Notes under the pieces: model-generated
Told to the model about the DNA's origin: nothing
The model's input: only the letters and a program-made list of their open reading frames with translations
Database searches by the model: none
DNA from: Pseudomonas fluorescens
GTDB lineage: Bacteria; Pseudomonadota; Gammaproteobacteria; Pseudomonadales; Pseudomonadaceae
Assembly: GCF_902498065.1 (NCBI RefSeq)
Contig: NZ_CABVIR010000010.1
Coordinates: forward strand, 62,001-126,000
Direction of reading: 5' to 3'
Length of the DNA: 64,000 nucleotides
Shown here: one piece after another, positions 15,277 through 24,115 of the stretch
Layout of the letters: every line of letters starts with the position of its first letter
Position numbering within the stretch: position 1 is the first letter of the stretch
Program-made: the position numbers and the translations under genes

Positions 15277-15936
15277 ATGATAGATCTCTACACCGCTGCG
15301 ACCCCGAATGGCCACAAGGTCTCTATCGTGCTCGAGGAACTCGGCCTGCCCTATACGGTGCACGCCCTGAGTTTCGACAAAAAGGAACAGAAGTCCGCGG
15401 ACTTCCTCAAGATCAACCCCAATGGCCGGATCCCGGCGATTGTCGACCGCGCCAACGGCGATTTTGCCGTGTTCGAATCCGGCGCCATCCTGATTTATCT
15501 GGCAGAACTGAGCGGCAAGCTGTTGCCCAAGGACCCGAAGGGGCGTTCGGTGGTGTTGCAGTGGCTGATGTTCCAGATGGGTGGAATCGGTCCGATGCAG
15601 GGCCAGGCCAACGTATTTTTCCGTTACTTTCCGGAAAAGCTCCAGGGTGCCATTGACCGTTATCAGCATGAAACCCGTCGCCTGTATGAAGTGCTCGACA
15701 CGCGCCTGCAAGACGTAGAGTTCCTGGCGGGCGAATACAGCATTGCCGACATCGCGACCTATCCGTGGGTCCGCGGTCACGAGTGGTCCGGGGTAGCAGT
15801 GGACGGCTTGTCGGCCTTGCAACGCTGGATGGCGACAATGGAGGCGCGCCCGGCGGTGCAACGAGGGTTGCTGGTGCCCGAACGCATTGACGATGCCAGC
15901 GTCGTCAAGGGTGCCCAGGCCATGCTGATCCGATGA
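15277..15936 (+). CDS. Glutathione S-transferase (YfcG/Nu class-like)
   Basis: A 219-residue cytosolic GST. The thioredoxin-like N-terminal domain begins MIDLYTAATPNGHKVSIVLE, where Thr/Asn near position 9-11 replace the usual Tyr/Ser, as in YfcG-type disulfide-bond reductases; the helical C-terminal domain contains QGQANVFFRY. Start at 15277 is set by GGGAG 9 nt upstream. Its stop overlaps the start of the DUF4892 gene by 4 bp (ATGA). Probable role: disulfide or peroxide reduction with glutathione; the true substrate is unknown. Confidence 0.9.
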   Translation: MIDLYTAATPNGHKVSIVLEELGLPYTVHALSFDKKEQKSADFLKINPNGRIPAIVDRANGDFAVFESGAILIYLAELSGKLLPKDPKGRSVVLQWLMFQMGGIGPMQGQANVFFRYFPEKLQGAIDRYQHETRRLYEVLDTRLQDVEFLAGEYSIADIATYPWVRGHEWSGVAVDGLSALQRWMATMEARPAVQRGLLVPERIDDASVVKGAQAMLIR

Positions 15937-16751
15937 GTCTTTCCATGCGCTCCATCAGCCTGCTGGCCCTGTGTTGTTTCAGTCCTTTGTTGTTTGCCGC
16001 CGATGTGCCGGGCAGTCAGGACCTGCCGATCGTGCCGCGGCTGGCCGATTCGCAGATCGTCGACTATCGCCCGCCGGCTGAATTCGAGCGGATCTACCCG
16101 CTGGGTTCGATCCGCAAGATCAGCGGGCAGTTGCGCTTCGACGGTCAGGTCAGCGCCCGCGGCCAAACCACCTCGGTGACCTACGAGCTGCCTGCGGAGC
16201 ATTCCTCCACCGAAGCCTTCACTGCCGCTCGGGAAGCCTTGCAGAAGCAGGACGCCCAGTTGCTGTTCTGGTGCCAGGCCCGCGATTGTGGCGAGAGCAG
16301 CCTGTGGGCCAATGAGGTCTTCGGCAATGCCAAGCTCTATGGAGCCGACGATCAGCAGGCGTATTTGCTGTTGCGTCTGGCGGCGCCGCGGGACAACACC
16401 CTGGTGGCGCTTTACAGCATCACTCGCGGCAACCGCAAAGCCTATCTGCACGTCGAGCAATTCGACGCCGCCGCTCCGTTGGGTGATTTGCTGCCGACTT
16501 CCGCCACCTTGCTTCGAGAGCTCAAAAGCACCGGTGAGCTCGATTTTCCCAAGCTGACCGGTGATCCTGACGATACCTGGTTGCGCCTGATCTCTCGTGG
16601 ACTGAATCTGGACACCACGTTGCGGGTCAGTGTTTCCGGGCCGAAGGCCGAAGCCTGGCGTCAGGCCCTGATCGGCCAGGGCGTGCGGACGGCCAGGATG
16701 GAAACCGGTAGCGTCGAAGGCTCTGGCCTGCACATCGAGCTGTTGCGGTAA
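15933..16751 (+). CDS. DUF4892 secreted protein
   Basis: The 272-residue protein begins with a signal peptide (MRSISLLALCCFSPLLFAAD, cleavage probably after AA at about residue 22), so the mature form is periplasmic or outer-membrane associated. The body fits DUF4892 (conserved DLPIVPRLADSQIVDYRPP near the N-terminus and a C-terminal region resembling an OmpA-like half, with LDTTLRVSVSG). Function unknown. It is translationally coupled to the GST and is the last gene of that run. A short GC-rich inverted repeat (16761-16785) follows. Confidence 0.83.
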   Translation: MSLSMRSISLLALCCFSPLLFAADVPGSQDLPIVPRLADSQIVDYRPPAEFERIYPLGSIRKISGQLRFDGQVSARGQTTSVTYELPAEHSSTEAFTAAREALQKQDAQLLFWCQARDCGESSLWANEVFGNAKLYGADDQQAYLLLRLAAPRDNTLVALYSITRGNRKAYLHVEQFDAAAPLGDLLPTSATLLRELKSTGELDFPKLTGDPDDTWLRLISRGLNLDTTLRVSVSGPKAEAWRQALIGQGVRTARMETGSVEGSGLHIELLR

Positions 16752-16760
16752 GCTGTGGCA

Positions 16761-16785
16761 GGCGAACGTGCTTGCCGCGTTCGCC
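16761..16785. repeat. Short inverted repeat, degenerate REP-like
   Basis: GGCGAACG and CGTTCGCC separated by 9 bp, ten bases after the DUF4892 stop. It has no T tract, so it is more likely a degenerate REP or mRNA-stabilising hairpin than a terminator. Confidence 0.45.
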
Positions 16786-16821
16786 TACTCTATTGGCTGA
16801 CTGACTTTTTTCGAGACGTGG

Positions 16822-17877
16822 ATGATCAATAACGATCGGCTGTTGGTGCAGATCCTGCTCCTGGTGCTGTTTGGCGCGAGCCTCTGGGTGATGGCTCCGT
16901 TCTGGTCGGCCATGTTCTGGGGCGCGGTGCTGGCGTTCGCCAGTTGGCCACTGATGCGTTTGCTGACCCGTTGGCTCAATGGGCGAGAATCTCTGGCGGC
17001 GGCATTGCTGACTCTCGGCTGGATGTTGCTGGTGGCGGTGCCGCTGGTGTGGCTGGGTTTCAACCTGGCGGACCATGTGCGCGACGCCACGGCGTTCATC
17101 AAGGACGTGCAGATGGATGGCTTGCCTGAAGCGCCCACCTGGCTGGGCAGTATTCCTTTGGTAGGCGGGCGTCTGGTGGTGATCTGGAACAGCATCGATC
17201 AGCAGGGCGCGGCGATGATGGTGTCGCTCAAACCTTATCTGGGACAGGTCGGCAACTGGTTGCTGGCGCGTAGTGCACAGATTGGCGGCGGCATTCTCGA
17301 GCTGACACTCAGCATTGTGTTCGTATTCTTTTTCTACCGGGACGGGCCGCGTCTGGCAGCGTTTGTCCATGGGCTGCTGCAACGGTTGATCGGTGATCGT
17401 GCTGGTTACTACATCGAACTGGTGGCGGGGACGGTGCAGCGGGTGGTGAACGGTGTGATCGGGACGGCGGCGGCGCAAGCGGTGTTGGCGCTGATCGGCT
17501 TCCTGATTGCCGGGGTGCCTGGCGCGTTGGTGCTGGGCATCGTCACCTTCTTGCTGAGCCTGATTCCCATGGGGCCACCCTTGGTGTGGATTCCCGCCAC
17601 GGCGTGGCTCGCCTGGAAAGGTGAGTACGGGATGGCGGTGTTCCTCGGGATCTGGGGGACGTTCATCATCAGTGGCGTCGACAACGTGCTCAAGCCTTAC
17701 CTGATCAGTCGCGGCGGCAATTTGCCGTTGGTGATCGTGCTGTTGGGCGTGTTTGGCGGGCTGATCGCATTCGGGTTCATCGGTCTGTTTATCGGGCCGA
17801 CGTTGCTGGCCGTGGCGTATAGCCTGTTGACCGACTGGAGCAAGAGTCAGGCGCGGGTGGAAGATCGCCGACCGTGA
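16822..17877 (+). CDS. AI-2E family (PerM-type) membrane protein
   Basis: The 351-residue inner-membrane protein has about eight hydrophobic helices, including an N-terminal pair (LLVQILLLVLFGASLWVM), a pair at about 60-75, and a C-terminal block from about 210 (AAAQAVLALIGFLIAGVP, then GVFGGLIAFGFIGLFIGP). The region LSLIPMGPPLVWIPA is the signature of the UPF0118/AI-2E transporter family. Substrate is unknown in most members; AI-2 export is shown only for some. It stands alone, 70 bp after the DUF4892 gene, and ends next to a REP palindrome. Confidence 0.88.
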   Translation: MINNDRLLVQILLLVLFGASLWVMAPFWSAMFWGAVLAFASWPLMRLLTRWLNGRESLAAALLTLGWMLLVAVPLVWLGFNLADHVRDATAFIKDVQMDGLPEAPTWLGSIPLVGGRLVVIWNSIDQQGAAMMVSLKPYLGQVGNWLLARSAQIGGGILELTLSIVFVFFFYRDGPRLAAFVHGLLQRLIGDRAGYYIELVAGTVQRVVNGVIGTAAAQAVLALIGFLIAGVPGALVLGIVTFLLSLIPMGPPLVWIPATAWLAWKGEYGMAVFLGIWGTFIISGVDNVLKPYLISRGGNLPLVIVLLGVFGGLIAFGFIGLFIGPTLLAVAYSLLTDWSKSQARVEDRRP

Positions 17878-17888
17878 ACACCATCATT

Positions 17889-17914
17889 GCAGGAGCCGGC
17901 AAGCCGGCTCCTGC
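17889..17914. repeat. REP-like palindrome, 12-bp arms
   Basis: GCAGGAGCCGGC and its exact inverse flank AA. It lies between the convergent permease gene and the EF-hand gene. Confidence 0.75.
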
Positions 17915-17918
17915 AGGG

Positions 17919-18776
17919 TCAGCTTGTGACGTTCAGGTACTTGCCCACCGTCGCCACCTTGTCGAGCGAGTACTGCTTGCTCAGGTTGGCGATCATTTTG
18001 TTCAGCGCTTCAGTCACGTTCACCTGATCGGTGGCGCTGTTGCTGTTTTTCTCGCGACCGGCTTGCAGCGCGGCTTCCAACTCGTCGCTGCTGACGCCGC
18101 CACTGCTGTCGCTGTCCAGCACCTTGAGCAACGCGGCGCTGGTGTCGCTGCTGGTGGTTGAAGTGCTGCTCGCCTGCAACGCACTGCTCAATTCGCTGTC
18201 GCTGACACTGCCGTCGCTGTTCGCGTCGAGTTGACTGAACAATTCGTCGCTGGACGCCTGTTGCGGCGGCGGTGGTGGCGGAGCGAGGCCGGCGGTGAGT
18301 TCATCCTTGCTGACGACGCCGTCTTCGTTTTTGTCCAGCGCCGAAAAGATCTCTGTGCTGTCGGCGCTGCTGCCGGCGCTGGTCAGGCCGTTGTTCAGTT
18401 CATCGCTGCTGATGGCACCGTCACTGTCGGCGTCCAGTGCGCTGATCAGCGCGTCGGCCAGTTCGGTGTCCGGTGCCTGATCACGCGGCCGCGCTGGCGG
18501 TGGCGCCATCGCGGTCATTTCTTCGCTGCTCAGGCTGCCGCTGTCGTCACTGTCCAGGTCGGCGAAATTCTTGCTCAGGCTGACCAGCAGACCGTCCTCG
18601 GTTTTCTGTGACAGAGCGCTGGTGAGCTCGTCCTGATCTACCGAACCGTCGCTGTTGGTGTCGAGCCTGGTGAGCAATTCTTTCTGGAATTGCTGGCTGC
18701 GAGCATTGTTGGTTGTGGTTGTGGTGGTGCTGGTATAGCTCGTGTAGTTGCTGACGCTACCGATCATTGGGCTCAC
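17919..18776 (-). CDS. Six-EF-hand calcium-binding protein (XopAW-like)
   Basis: The 285-residue protein has six canonical 12-residue EF-hand loops at residues 39-50, 75-86, 115-126, 148-159, 184-195 and 221-232. Each starts with Asp and ends with Glu, for example DTNSDGSVDQDE. Linkers are Ser/Thr-rich with two proline tracts (91-97 and 166-171). The N-terminus is Ser/Thr-rich and lacks a Sec signal peptide. Pseudomonas proteins of this type are often named XopAW family type III calcium-binding effector, but no type III secretion gene is present here, so that name only reports similarity. It is monocistronic. Its location may be cytosolic or secreted by an unknown path. Confidence 0.85.
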   Translation of the reverse strand: MSPMIGSVSNYTSYTSTTTTTTNNARSQQFQKELLTRLDTNSDGSVDQDELTSALSQKTEDGLLVSLSKNFADLDSDDSGSLSSEEMTAMAPPPARPRDQAPDTELADALISALDADSDGAISSDELNNGLTSAGSSADSTEIFSALDKNEDGVVSKDELTAGLAPPPPPPQQASSDELFSQLDANSDGSVSDSELSSALQASSTSTTSSDTSAALLKVLDSDSSGGVSSDELEAALQAGREKNSNSATDQVNVTEALNKMIANLSKQYSLDKVATVGKYLNVTS

Positions 18777-18895
18777 TCCCTGGAATGGAAAACCGGTGGG
18801 TGCACCGGCTTATGCAGCCTCAAGGAGCAAGTTGTCTTGGGTGTGTGGGGTTTGTACCGAGTGGTACACACAGATCCCATGTTTGCCACAGATCC

Positions 18896-18985
18896 TGTGG
18901 GAGTGAGCCTGCTTGCGAAAGCGGTTGAGCATTCAACATTGATAGTGACTGACCCACCGCTTTCGCGAGCAGGCTCGCTCCCACA
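18896..18985. repeat. REP pair, about 30-bp inverted arms
   Basis: The TGTGGGAGTGAGCCTGCTTG arm is repeated inverted at the right end (starting ACCGCTTTCGCGAGCAGG) with a few mismatches and a 30-bp centre. It separates the EF-hand gene's upstream region from the end of the sensor kinase gene. Confidence 0.82.
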
Positions 18986-19003
18986 AGGAGATAGATGTAA
19001 GGC

Positions 19004-20053
19004 TCAGGCGCGGGGCAAGCGGATCACTGCGGTCAAACCGCCACCGGAGGTCTCTTCCAGCGTCAATTGACCACCCAGCCGTTCAGCCGCCTCGCGGGCA
19101 ATGGTCATGCCCAGACCGACACCGCCGGAGTTGCGGTTGCGCGAACCTTCCAGACGGAAGAACGGTTCAAACACCGCTTCACGTTTATCTGCTGCAATCC
19201 CCGGTCCGTGGTCGATGACCCGGATCACCAGATGTTCGCGATTGTCTTCAAGCGCGATTTGCGCCTGCCCGGCATAGCGCAGCGCGTTATCCAGCAGATT
19301 GTTGAGGCACGAGCGCAAGGCCATCGGCTGCACTTGCAACGGTGCGCAATGGCCGCTGGCCTGGACATCGCAACCCTGGTCCTGGGCGTTTTCACTCAAG
19401 GATTCGACCAGCGCCTGCACGTCCATCCACTGCAGTGCCTCGCTGGTACGCTGCTCGTGCAGGTAGGTGAGGGTGGCGTCGAGCATGCTGATCATGTCGT
19501 CCAGATCCTGACGCATCTGGCCTTGCAGTCTGTCGTCGTCGATCTGTTCCAGCCGCAGCTTGAGGCGTGACAGCGGCGTACGCAGGTCATGGGAAACCGC
19601 GCCGAGCATTCGCGAGCGCTGCTGCATCTGTTCGATGATGCGTTTTTGCATCAGGTTGAAGGTGTAGGCCGCTTGCCTGGCCTCCCGTGGACCGGACTCA
19701 TCCAGTGGTGGACTGTCGAGGTTTTCGCTGAGGCGCTCGGCGGCGTCGCTCAGGCGCTGGATCGGCCGGGTCAGCAGTTTGGCGCCGTACCAGGCGGCAA
19801 TGATCAGCGAAATCAGCTGGAATGTCAGTGGCACCAGCGGCCCACCGAACCAGGGTCGCGGTGGTCGGTTGTCGAAACGCGCGTCCGGCGGTGGGCGTTG
19901 TCCGTCGACACCTTGGGAGAACTCGGGCGGTGGCGGCGGCGGAGGTGGGCCGTAATGGTGAAACCAGGCAAACGCGAGCAGATGCGCCAGGATGATCGCC
20001 AACAGCAGCACGCCAAACAGGCGACCGAACAGCGTATCGAAGCGCGCACGCAT
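19004..20053 (-). CDS. Sensor histidine kinase with short periplasmic loop
   Basis: The 349-residue kinase has TM1 (about 9-31), a periplasmic loop of only about 40 residues that is extremely proline-rich (HHYGPPPPPPPP) and TM2 (about 73-93), then HAMP, HisKA with H155 in AVSHDLRTPLSR, and a HATPase domain (VIDHGPGIAADKREAVFEPF, then GVGLGMTIA). The length and order are EnvZ/OmpR-type. The small loop suggests sensing in the membrane or by partner contact rather than by a folded sensor domain. It is paired with a response regulator (1-bp stop/start overlap). Stimulus unknown. Confidence 0.9.
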   Translation of the reverse strand: MRARFDTLFGRLFGVLLLAIILAHLLAFAWFHHYGPPPPPPPPEFSQGVDGQRPPPDARFDNRPPRPWFGGPLVPLTFQLISLIIAAWYGAKLLTRPIQRLSDAAERLSENLDSPPLDESGPREARQAAYTFNLMQKRIIEQMQQRSRMLGAVSHDLRTPLSRLKLRLEQIDDDRLQGQMRQDLDDMISMLDATLTYLHEQRTSEALQWMDVQALVESLSENAQDQGCDVQASGHCAPLQVQPMALRSCLNNLLDNALRYAGQAQIALEDNREHLVIRVIDHGPGIAADKREAVFEPFFRLEGSRNRNSGGVGLGMTIAREAAERLGGQLTLEETSGGGLTAVIRLPRA

Positions 20054-20823
20054 CAGCCGATGTCTCGTGCGTCGAACAGGTAACCCTCGCCGCGAACGGT
20101 TTTGATCAACTGTGGGGCTTTCGGGTCGTCCCCGAGTTTTTGGCGCAGGCGTGAAACCAGCAAATCAATGCTGCGATCAAAGGCTTCGATCGAGCGACCG
20201 CGTGCCGCGTCCAGCAATTGTTCGCGGCTGAGCACTCGGCGCGGACGTTCGATGAACACCCACAGCAAACGGAATTCGGCGTTGGACAGCGGCACCACCA
20301 GGCCATCCGCCGCAATCAACTGGCGCAGCACGCTGTTCAGGCGCCAATTGTCGAAGCGAATGTTCGCACGCTGTTCGGTGCGGTCGTCGCGCACCCGACG
20401 CAGAATGGTCTGAATCCGCGCCACCAGTTCTCGCGGCTCGAACGGTTTGGCCATGTAATCGTCGGCACCCAGTTCCAGGCCGATGATCCGGTCGGTGGGT
20501 TCGCAACGCGCGGTGAGCATCAGGATTGGAATGTCCGATTCGGCGCGCAACCAGCGGCACAGCGACAGACCGTCTTCGCCGGGTAGCATCAGGTCGAGCA
20601 CCACCACGTCGAAATGTTCCGCTTGCAGCGCCAGGCGCATGGCCGCGCCATCGGTGACGCCACTGGCATGGATGTTGAACCGGGCCAGGTAGTCGATCAT
20701 CAGTTCGCGGATCGGGACGTCATCGTCGACGATCAGGGCGCGAATGCTCCAGCGTTTGTCGTCGCCGGGCGCTTTTTGATCGTCGTTCACAGGGGCGTGG
20801 GTGTTGTGCATGCGTGCGTTCAT
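20053..20823 (-). CDS. OmpR-family response regulator
   Basis: The 256-residue regulator has a receiver domain (phosphorylated D77 in VVVLDLMLPGEDG, acidic pocket IVDDD at about 31-35, KPFEP switch lysine at about 129) and a winged-helix DNA-binding domain ending GEGYLFD. It begins with about 25 extra, poorly conserved residues; an internal ATG 12 bp downstream would also fit. It precedes the kinase gene, with TGATG coupling. Regulon unknown. Confidence 0.92.
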   Translation of the reverse strand: MNARMHNTHAPVNDDQKAPGDDKRWSIRALIVDDDVPIRELMIDYLARFNIHASGVTDGAAMRLALQAEHFDVVVLDLMLPGEDGLSLCRWLRAESDIPILMLTARCEPTDRIIGLELGADDYMAKPFEPRELVARIQTILRRVRDDRTEQRANIRFDNWRLNSVLRQLIAADGLVVPLSNAEFRLLWVFIERPRRVLSREQLLDAARGRSIEAFDRSIDLLVSRLRQKLGDDPKAPQLIKTVRGEGYLFDARDIG

Positions 20824-21104
20824 CTGCCAGGTAGGCTGCCAACCACAAAGATGGGCTGCGAGGTTGTGGCTTCAGCATAGGCGTCCGGCCCGGAGGCGGG
20901 AAGTGCTGTAAGGACGTGTTGCGGCTGCCGAGGGTAGCGGGGAAGGGTGTTGCGGGCGTGTCCTGTGTGTATCGGTCTCGACACAATCGGCGAAAGGGCT
21001 AGTCTTGGCTGAGCGCCGACGACGATTTACCGATCATCGGGTCCCGCAGCCGCGCTGGTTCCGCTACAATGCGCGCCGATTTCGTCCTGCCTGAGAGCCC
21101 GCAC

Positions 21105-21803
21105 ATGTCCGTCTGCCAGACTCCTATCATCGTCGCCCTGGATTTCCCCACCCGTGACGCCGCACTGAAGCTGGCCGACCAGTTGGACCCGAAACTGTGC
21201 CGGGTCAAAGTCGGCAAGGAACTGTTTACCAGCTGCGCGTCGGAAATCGTCGGCACCTTGCGCGACAAAGGTTTCGAAGTGTTCCTGGACCTCAAGTTCC
21301 ACGACATCCCGAACACCACGGCCATGGCGGTAAAAGCCGCAGCGGAAATGGGCGTGTGGATGGTCAACGTGCACTGCTCCGGCGGTCTGCGCATGATGGC
21401 GGCTTGCCGTGAAGTACTCGATCAGCGCACCGGCCCGAAACCACTGCTGATTGGCGTGACCGTGCTGACCAGCATGGAGCGTGAAGACCTGGCCGGTATC
21501 GGTCTGGACATCGAGCCTCAGGAGCAAGTGCTGCGCCTGGCTGCGCTGGCGGAAAAAGCCGGGATGGACGGTCTGGTGTGCTCGGCGCTGGAAGCCCAGG
21601 CCTTGAAATCGGCTCACCCGTCGCTGCAACTGGTGACCCCGGGTATTCGCCCGGCGGGCAGCGCTCAGGACGATCAGCGCCGCATTCTGACGCCGCGTCA
21701 GGCGTTGGATGCCGGTTCCGATTATCTGGTGATCGGCCGTCCGATCAGCCAGGCGGCGGATCCGGCCAAGGCGTTGGCTGCCGTAGTAGCCGAAATCGCC
21801 TAA
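21105..21803 (+). CDS. pyrF: Orotidine 5'-phosphate decarboxylase PyrF
   Basis: Decarboxylates orotidine monophosphate to UMP, the last step of pyrimidine synthesis. The 232-residue TIM barrel contains the active-site set VFLDLKFHDIPNT at about residues 60-72 (Asp-Lys-Asp network) and GVTVLTSM, PGIRPAGS and LVIGRPI further on. ATG 21105 was chosen; an in-frame ATG 12 codons earlier has no ribosome binding site. TACAAT at 21065-21070 may be a -10 box. Monocistronic, ended by a REP pair. Confidence 0.96.
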   Translation: MSVCQTPIIVALDFPTRDAALKLADQLDPKLCRVKVGKELFTSCASEIVGTLRDKGFEVFLDLKFHDIPNTTAMAVKAAAEMGVWMVNVHCSGGLRMMAACREVLDQRTGPKPLLIGVTVLTSMEREDLAGIGLDIEPQEQVLRLAALAEKAGMDGLVCSALEAQALKSAHPSLQLVTPGIRPAGSAQDDQRRILTPRQALDAGSDYLVIGRPISQAADPAKALAAVVAEIA

Positions 21804-21815
21804 ACGCCGCTAAAC

Positions 21816-21907
21816 CTGTGAGAGCGGGCTTGCCCGCGATGGGGCCATAACATTCAGCATTGGTTGTGAATGCCAGTCCGTCATCGCGAGCAAGCTCGCT
21901 CCCACAG
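21816..21907. repeat. REP pair, about 26-bp inverted arms
   Basis: The left arm begins CTGTGAGAGCGGGCTTGCCC and the right arm ends GCAAGCTCGCTCCCACAG, with a few mismatches and a 40-bp centre. It lies between the convergent genes pyrF and the reductase gene. Confidence 0.82.
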
Positions 21908-21932
21908 GGTATTGTTGCCGCCAGGTAGTGCG

Positions 21933-22937
21933 TTAAACCTTCAACACCAACTTGCCGAAATTCTCGCCGCTGAACAACTTCATCAGCGTCTCCGGGAACG
22001 TCTCCAGCCCTTCAACAATATCTTCCTTGCTCTTGAGCTGCCCCTTGGCCATCCACCCGGCCATTTCCTGCCCGGCTGCGGCGAATTGCGCGGCGTAGTC
22101 CATCACCACAAAGCCTTCCATGCGTGCGCGGTTTACCAGCAGCGACAAATAGTTGGCCGGCCCTTTGACCGCTTCCTTGTTGTTGTACTGGCTGATGGCG
22201 CCGCAAATCACCACCCGCGCCTTCAGGTTGAGACGGCTCAGCACGGCGTCGAGAATGTCGCCGCCGACGTTGTCGAAATACACGTCCACCCCTTTCGGGC
22301 ATTCGCGCTTGAGGCCGGCGGCGACGTCTTCGCTTTTGTAGTCGATGGCGCCGTCAAAACCCAGTTCGTCGATCAGGAACTTGCACTTGTCCGCGCCGCC
22401 CGCGATACCGATCACGCGGCAACCTTTGATCTTGGCAATCTGCCCGGCGATGCTGCCCACCGCTCCCGCAGCACCCGACAGCACCACGGTCTCACCTTCC
22501 TTCGGTGCGCCGACATCGAGCAGGGCGAAGTAGGCCGTCATCCCGGTCATGCCCAGCGCGGATAAGTAACGTGGCAGCGGCGCCAGTGTCGGATCGACTT
22601 TATAGAAGCCTCGCGGCTCGCCGAGGAAGTAATCCTGCACACCCAGGGCGCCGTTGACGTAATCCCCGACCGCAAACCCCGGATGGTTGGACGCCACGAC
22701 TTTGCCTACACCCAGTGCGCGCATGACTTCGCCGATACCGACCGGCGGGATGTAGGACTTACCCTCGTTCATCCAGCCACGCATGGCCGGGTCCAGGGAC
22801 AGGTATTCGTTTTTGACCAGGATCTGACCCGCGGCCGGTTCGCCGACCGGTACTTCCTGATAGGTAAATGTCTCGCGGGTCGCCGCGCCCACCGGACGTT
22901 TGGCGAGCAGGAACTGGCGATTGGTCTGGGTAGTCAT
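21933..22937 (-). CDS. Zinc-free NADP-dependent medium-chain reductase (CurA-like)
   Basis: A 334-residue enoyl or ketone reductase of the MDR superfamily, leukotriene B4 dehydrogenase/CurA branch. It has the N-terminal EYLSLDPAMRGWM motif, the cofactor-binding loop VVLSGAAGAVGSIAGQIAK (about 152-170), and GCRVIGIAGG. No structural zinc cysteines. Start ATG 22937 was preferred over a GTG three codons earlier because of spacing from GAGTG. It sits alone between convergent pyrF and a divergent SDR gene. Substrate unknown; alpha,beta-unsaturated carbonyls are typical for the family. Confidence 0.9.
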   Translation of the reverse strand: MTTQTNRQFLLAKRPVGAATRETFTYQEVPVGEPAAGQILVKNEYLSLDPAMRGWMNEGKSYIPPVGIGEVMRALGVGKVVASNHPGFAVGDYVNGALGVQDYFLGEPRGFYKVDPTLAPLPRYLSALGMTGMTAYFALLDVGAPKEGETVVLSGAAGAVGSIAGQIAKIKGCRVIGIAGGADKCKFLIDELGFDGAIDYKSEDVAAGLKRECPKGVDVYFDNVGGDILDAVLSRLNLKARVVICGAISQYNNKEAVKGPANYLSLLVNRARMEGFVVMDYAAQFAAAGQEMAGWMAKGQLKSKEDIVEGLETFPETLMKLFSGENFGKLVLKV

Positions 22938-23173
22938 GACAGGCACTCAAGATGAATGAAGCCTTGTTGATAGACCTTCATGGACCGCCCCGCAAGTTTG
23001 GCTGATGCGGCGAATGCACCTCGATCCAGTGCAGTGATAGTCAGTGTGGCGGTTCTATCACTGCAACTCATGGTCACTTAACCGGGCTTTTGATAGTGCT
23101 GCCGCGAGGGGCGTGCCTGTGGCTAGACTGGCCGCACGCTAACCTGCGAATTCTTCTCTTCGAGGGCATCACA

Positions 23174-23935
23174 ATGAGCATGACGTTTTCCGGCCAGGTC
23201 GCTGTAGTCACGGGCGCCGCCAATGGTATCGGCCGCGCGACCGCCCAAGCGTTCGCCGCCGAAGGGTTGAAAGTGGTGGTGGCCGACATGGATACGGCAG
23301 GTGGTGAAGGCACCGTGGCGCTGATTCGCACGGCGGGCGGCGAAGCGACCTTCGTGCGCTGCAACGTCACCCTGGAAAGCGATGTAAAAAATCTGATGGA
23401 CGAGGTGGTGAATACCTACGGCCGTCTCGACTATGCCTTCAATAATGCGGGCATCGAAATCGAGAAAGGCAAACTGGCCGAAGGCACGGTCGACGAATTC
23501 GACGCGATCATGGGCGTCAACGTCAAAGGCGTCTGGTTGTGCATGAAATATCAGCTGCCGTTGCTGCTGGCTCAGGGCGGTGGCGCGATCGTCAATACCG
23601 CTTCGGTGGCTGGCCTCGGCGCTGCGCCGAAGATGAGCATTTATGCGGCGTCGAAGCACGCGGTGATCGGCCTGACCAAATCAGCGGCGATCGAATACGC
23701 CAAGAAGAAGATTCGCGTGAACGCGGTATGCCCGGCGGTGATCGACACCGACATGTTCCGCCGTGCCTATGAAGCGGACCCGAAGAAGGGCGAATTCGCC
23801 AACGCCATGCACCCGGTGGGTCGCATCGGCAAGGTTGAAGAAATCGCCAGTGCCGTGCTGTACCTGTGCAGCGACGGTGCCGCGTTCACCACCGGTCATT
23901 CGCTGGCGGTGGATGGTGGGGTCACGGCGTTCTGA
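23174..23935 (+). CDS. SDR family oxidoreductase
   Basis: A 253-residue short-chain dehydrogenase. Cofactor motif TGAANGIGRA at about residues 14-23, NNAGIE at about 90, the catalytic Ser in NTASVAGLG (about 142), and YAASKHAVIG with Tyr and Lys (about 156 and 160). The Asp after the second strand (VVVADMD) suggests NAD(H) preference. Start ATG follows CGAGGGC. Diverges from the MDR reductase gene and ends at a strong terminator. Substrate unknown. Confidence 0.92.
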   Translation: MSMTFSGQVAVVTGAANGIGRATAQAFAAEGLKVVVADMDTAGGEGTVALIRTAGGEATFVRCNVTLESDVKNLMDEVVNTYGRLDYAFNNAGIEIEKGKLAEGTVDEFDAIMGVNVKGVWLCMKYQLPLLLAQGGGAIVNTASVAGLGAAPKMSIYAASKHAVIGLTKSAAIEYAKKKIRVNAVCPAVIDTDMFRRAYEADPKKGEFANAMHPVGRIGKVEEIASAVLYLCSDGAAFTTGHSLAVDGGVTAF

Positions 23936-23951
23936 AGCCGGACAATGCCAC

Positions 23952-23985
23952 GCAAGAAAACCCGCACGTGTGCGGGTTTTTTTTG
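23952..23985 (+). terminator. Intrinsic terminator after SDR gene
   Basis: The stem AAAACCCGCAC/GTGCGGGTTTT has a 2-nt centre and is followed by an eight-T run, 16 bp past the SDR stop codon. Confidence 0.9.
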
Positions 23986-24115
23986 CCTCGGGAATGGCTC
24001 GGGCAATGTGTTTCAAATGGTTAGAACCATGAGTTTTGGCGGCGTTGTCGCACAGCCCATCCTGCGCTGCTGTGATTAACTGTTTTCCGCCAAACGAACA
24101 GGAGTTTGCTTGCTC

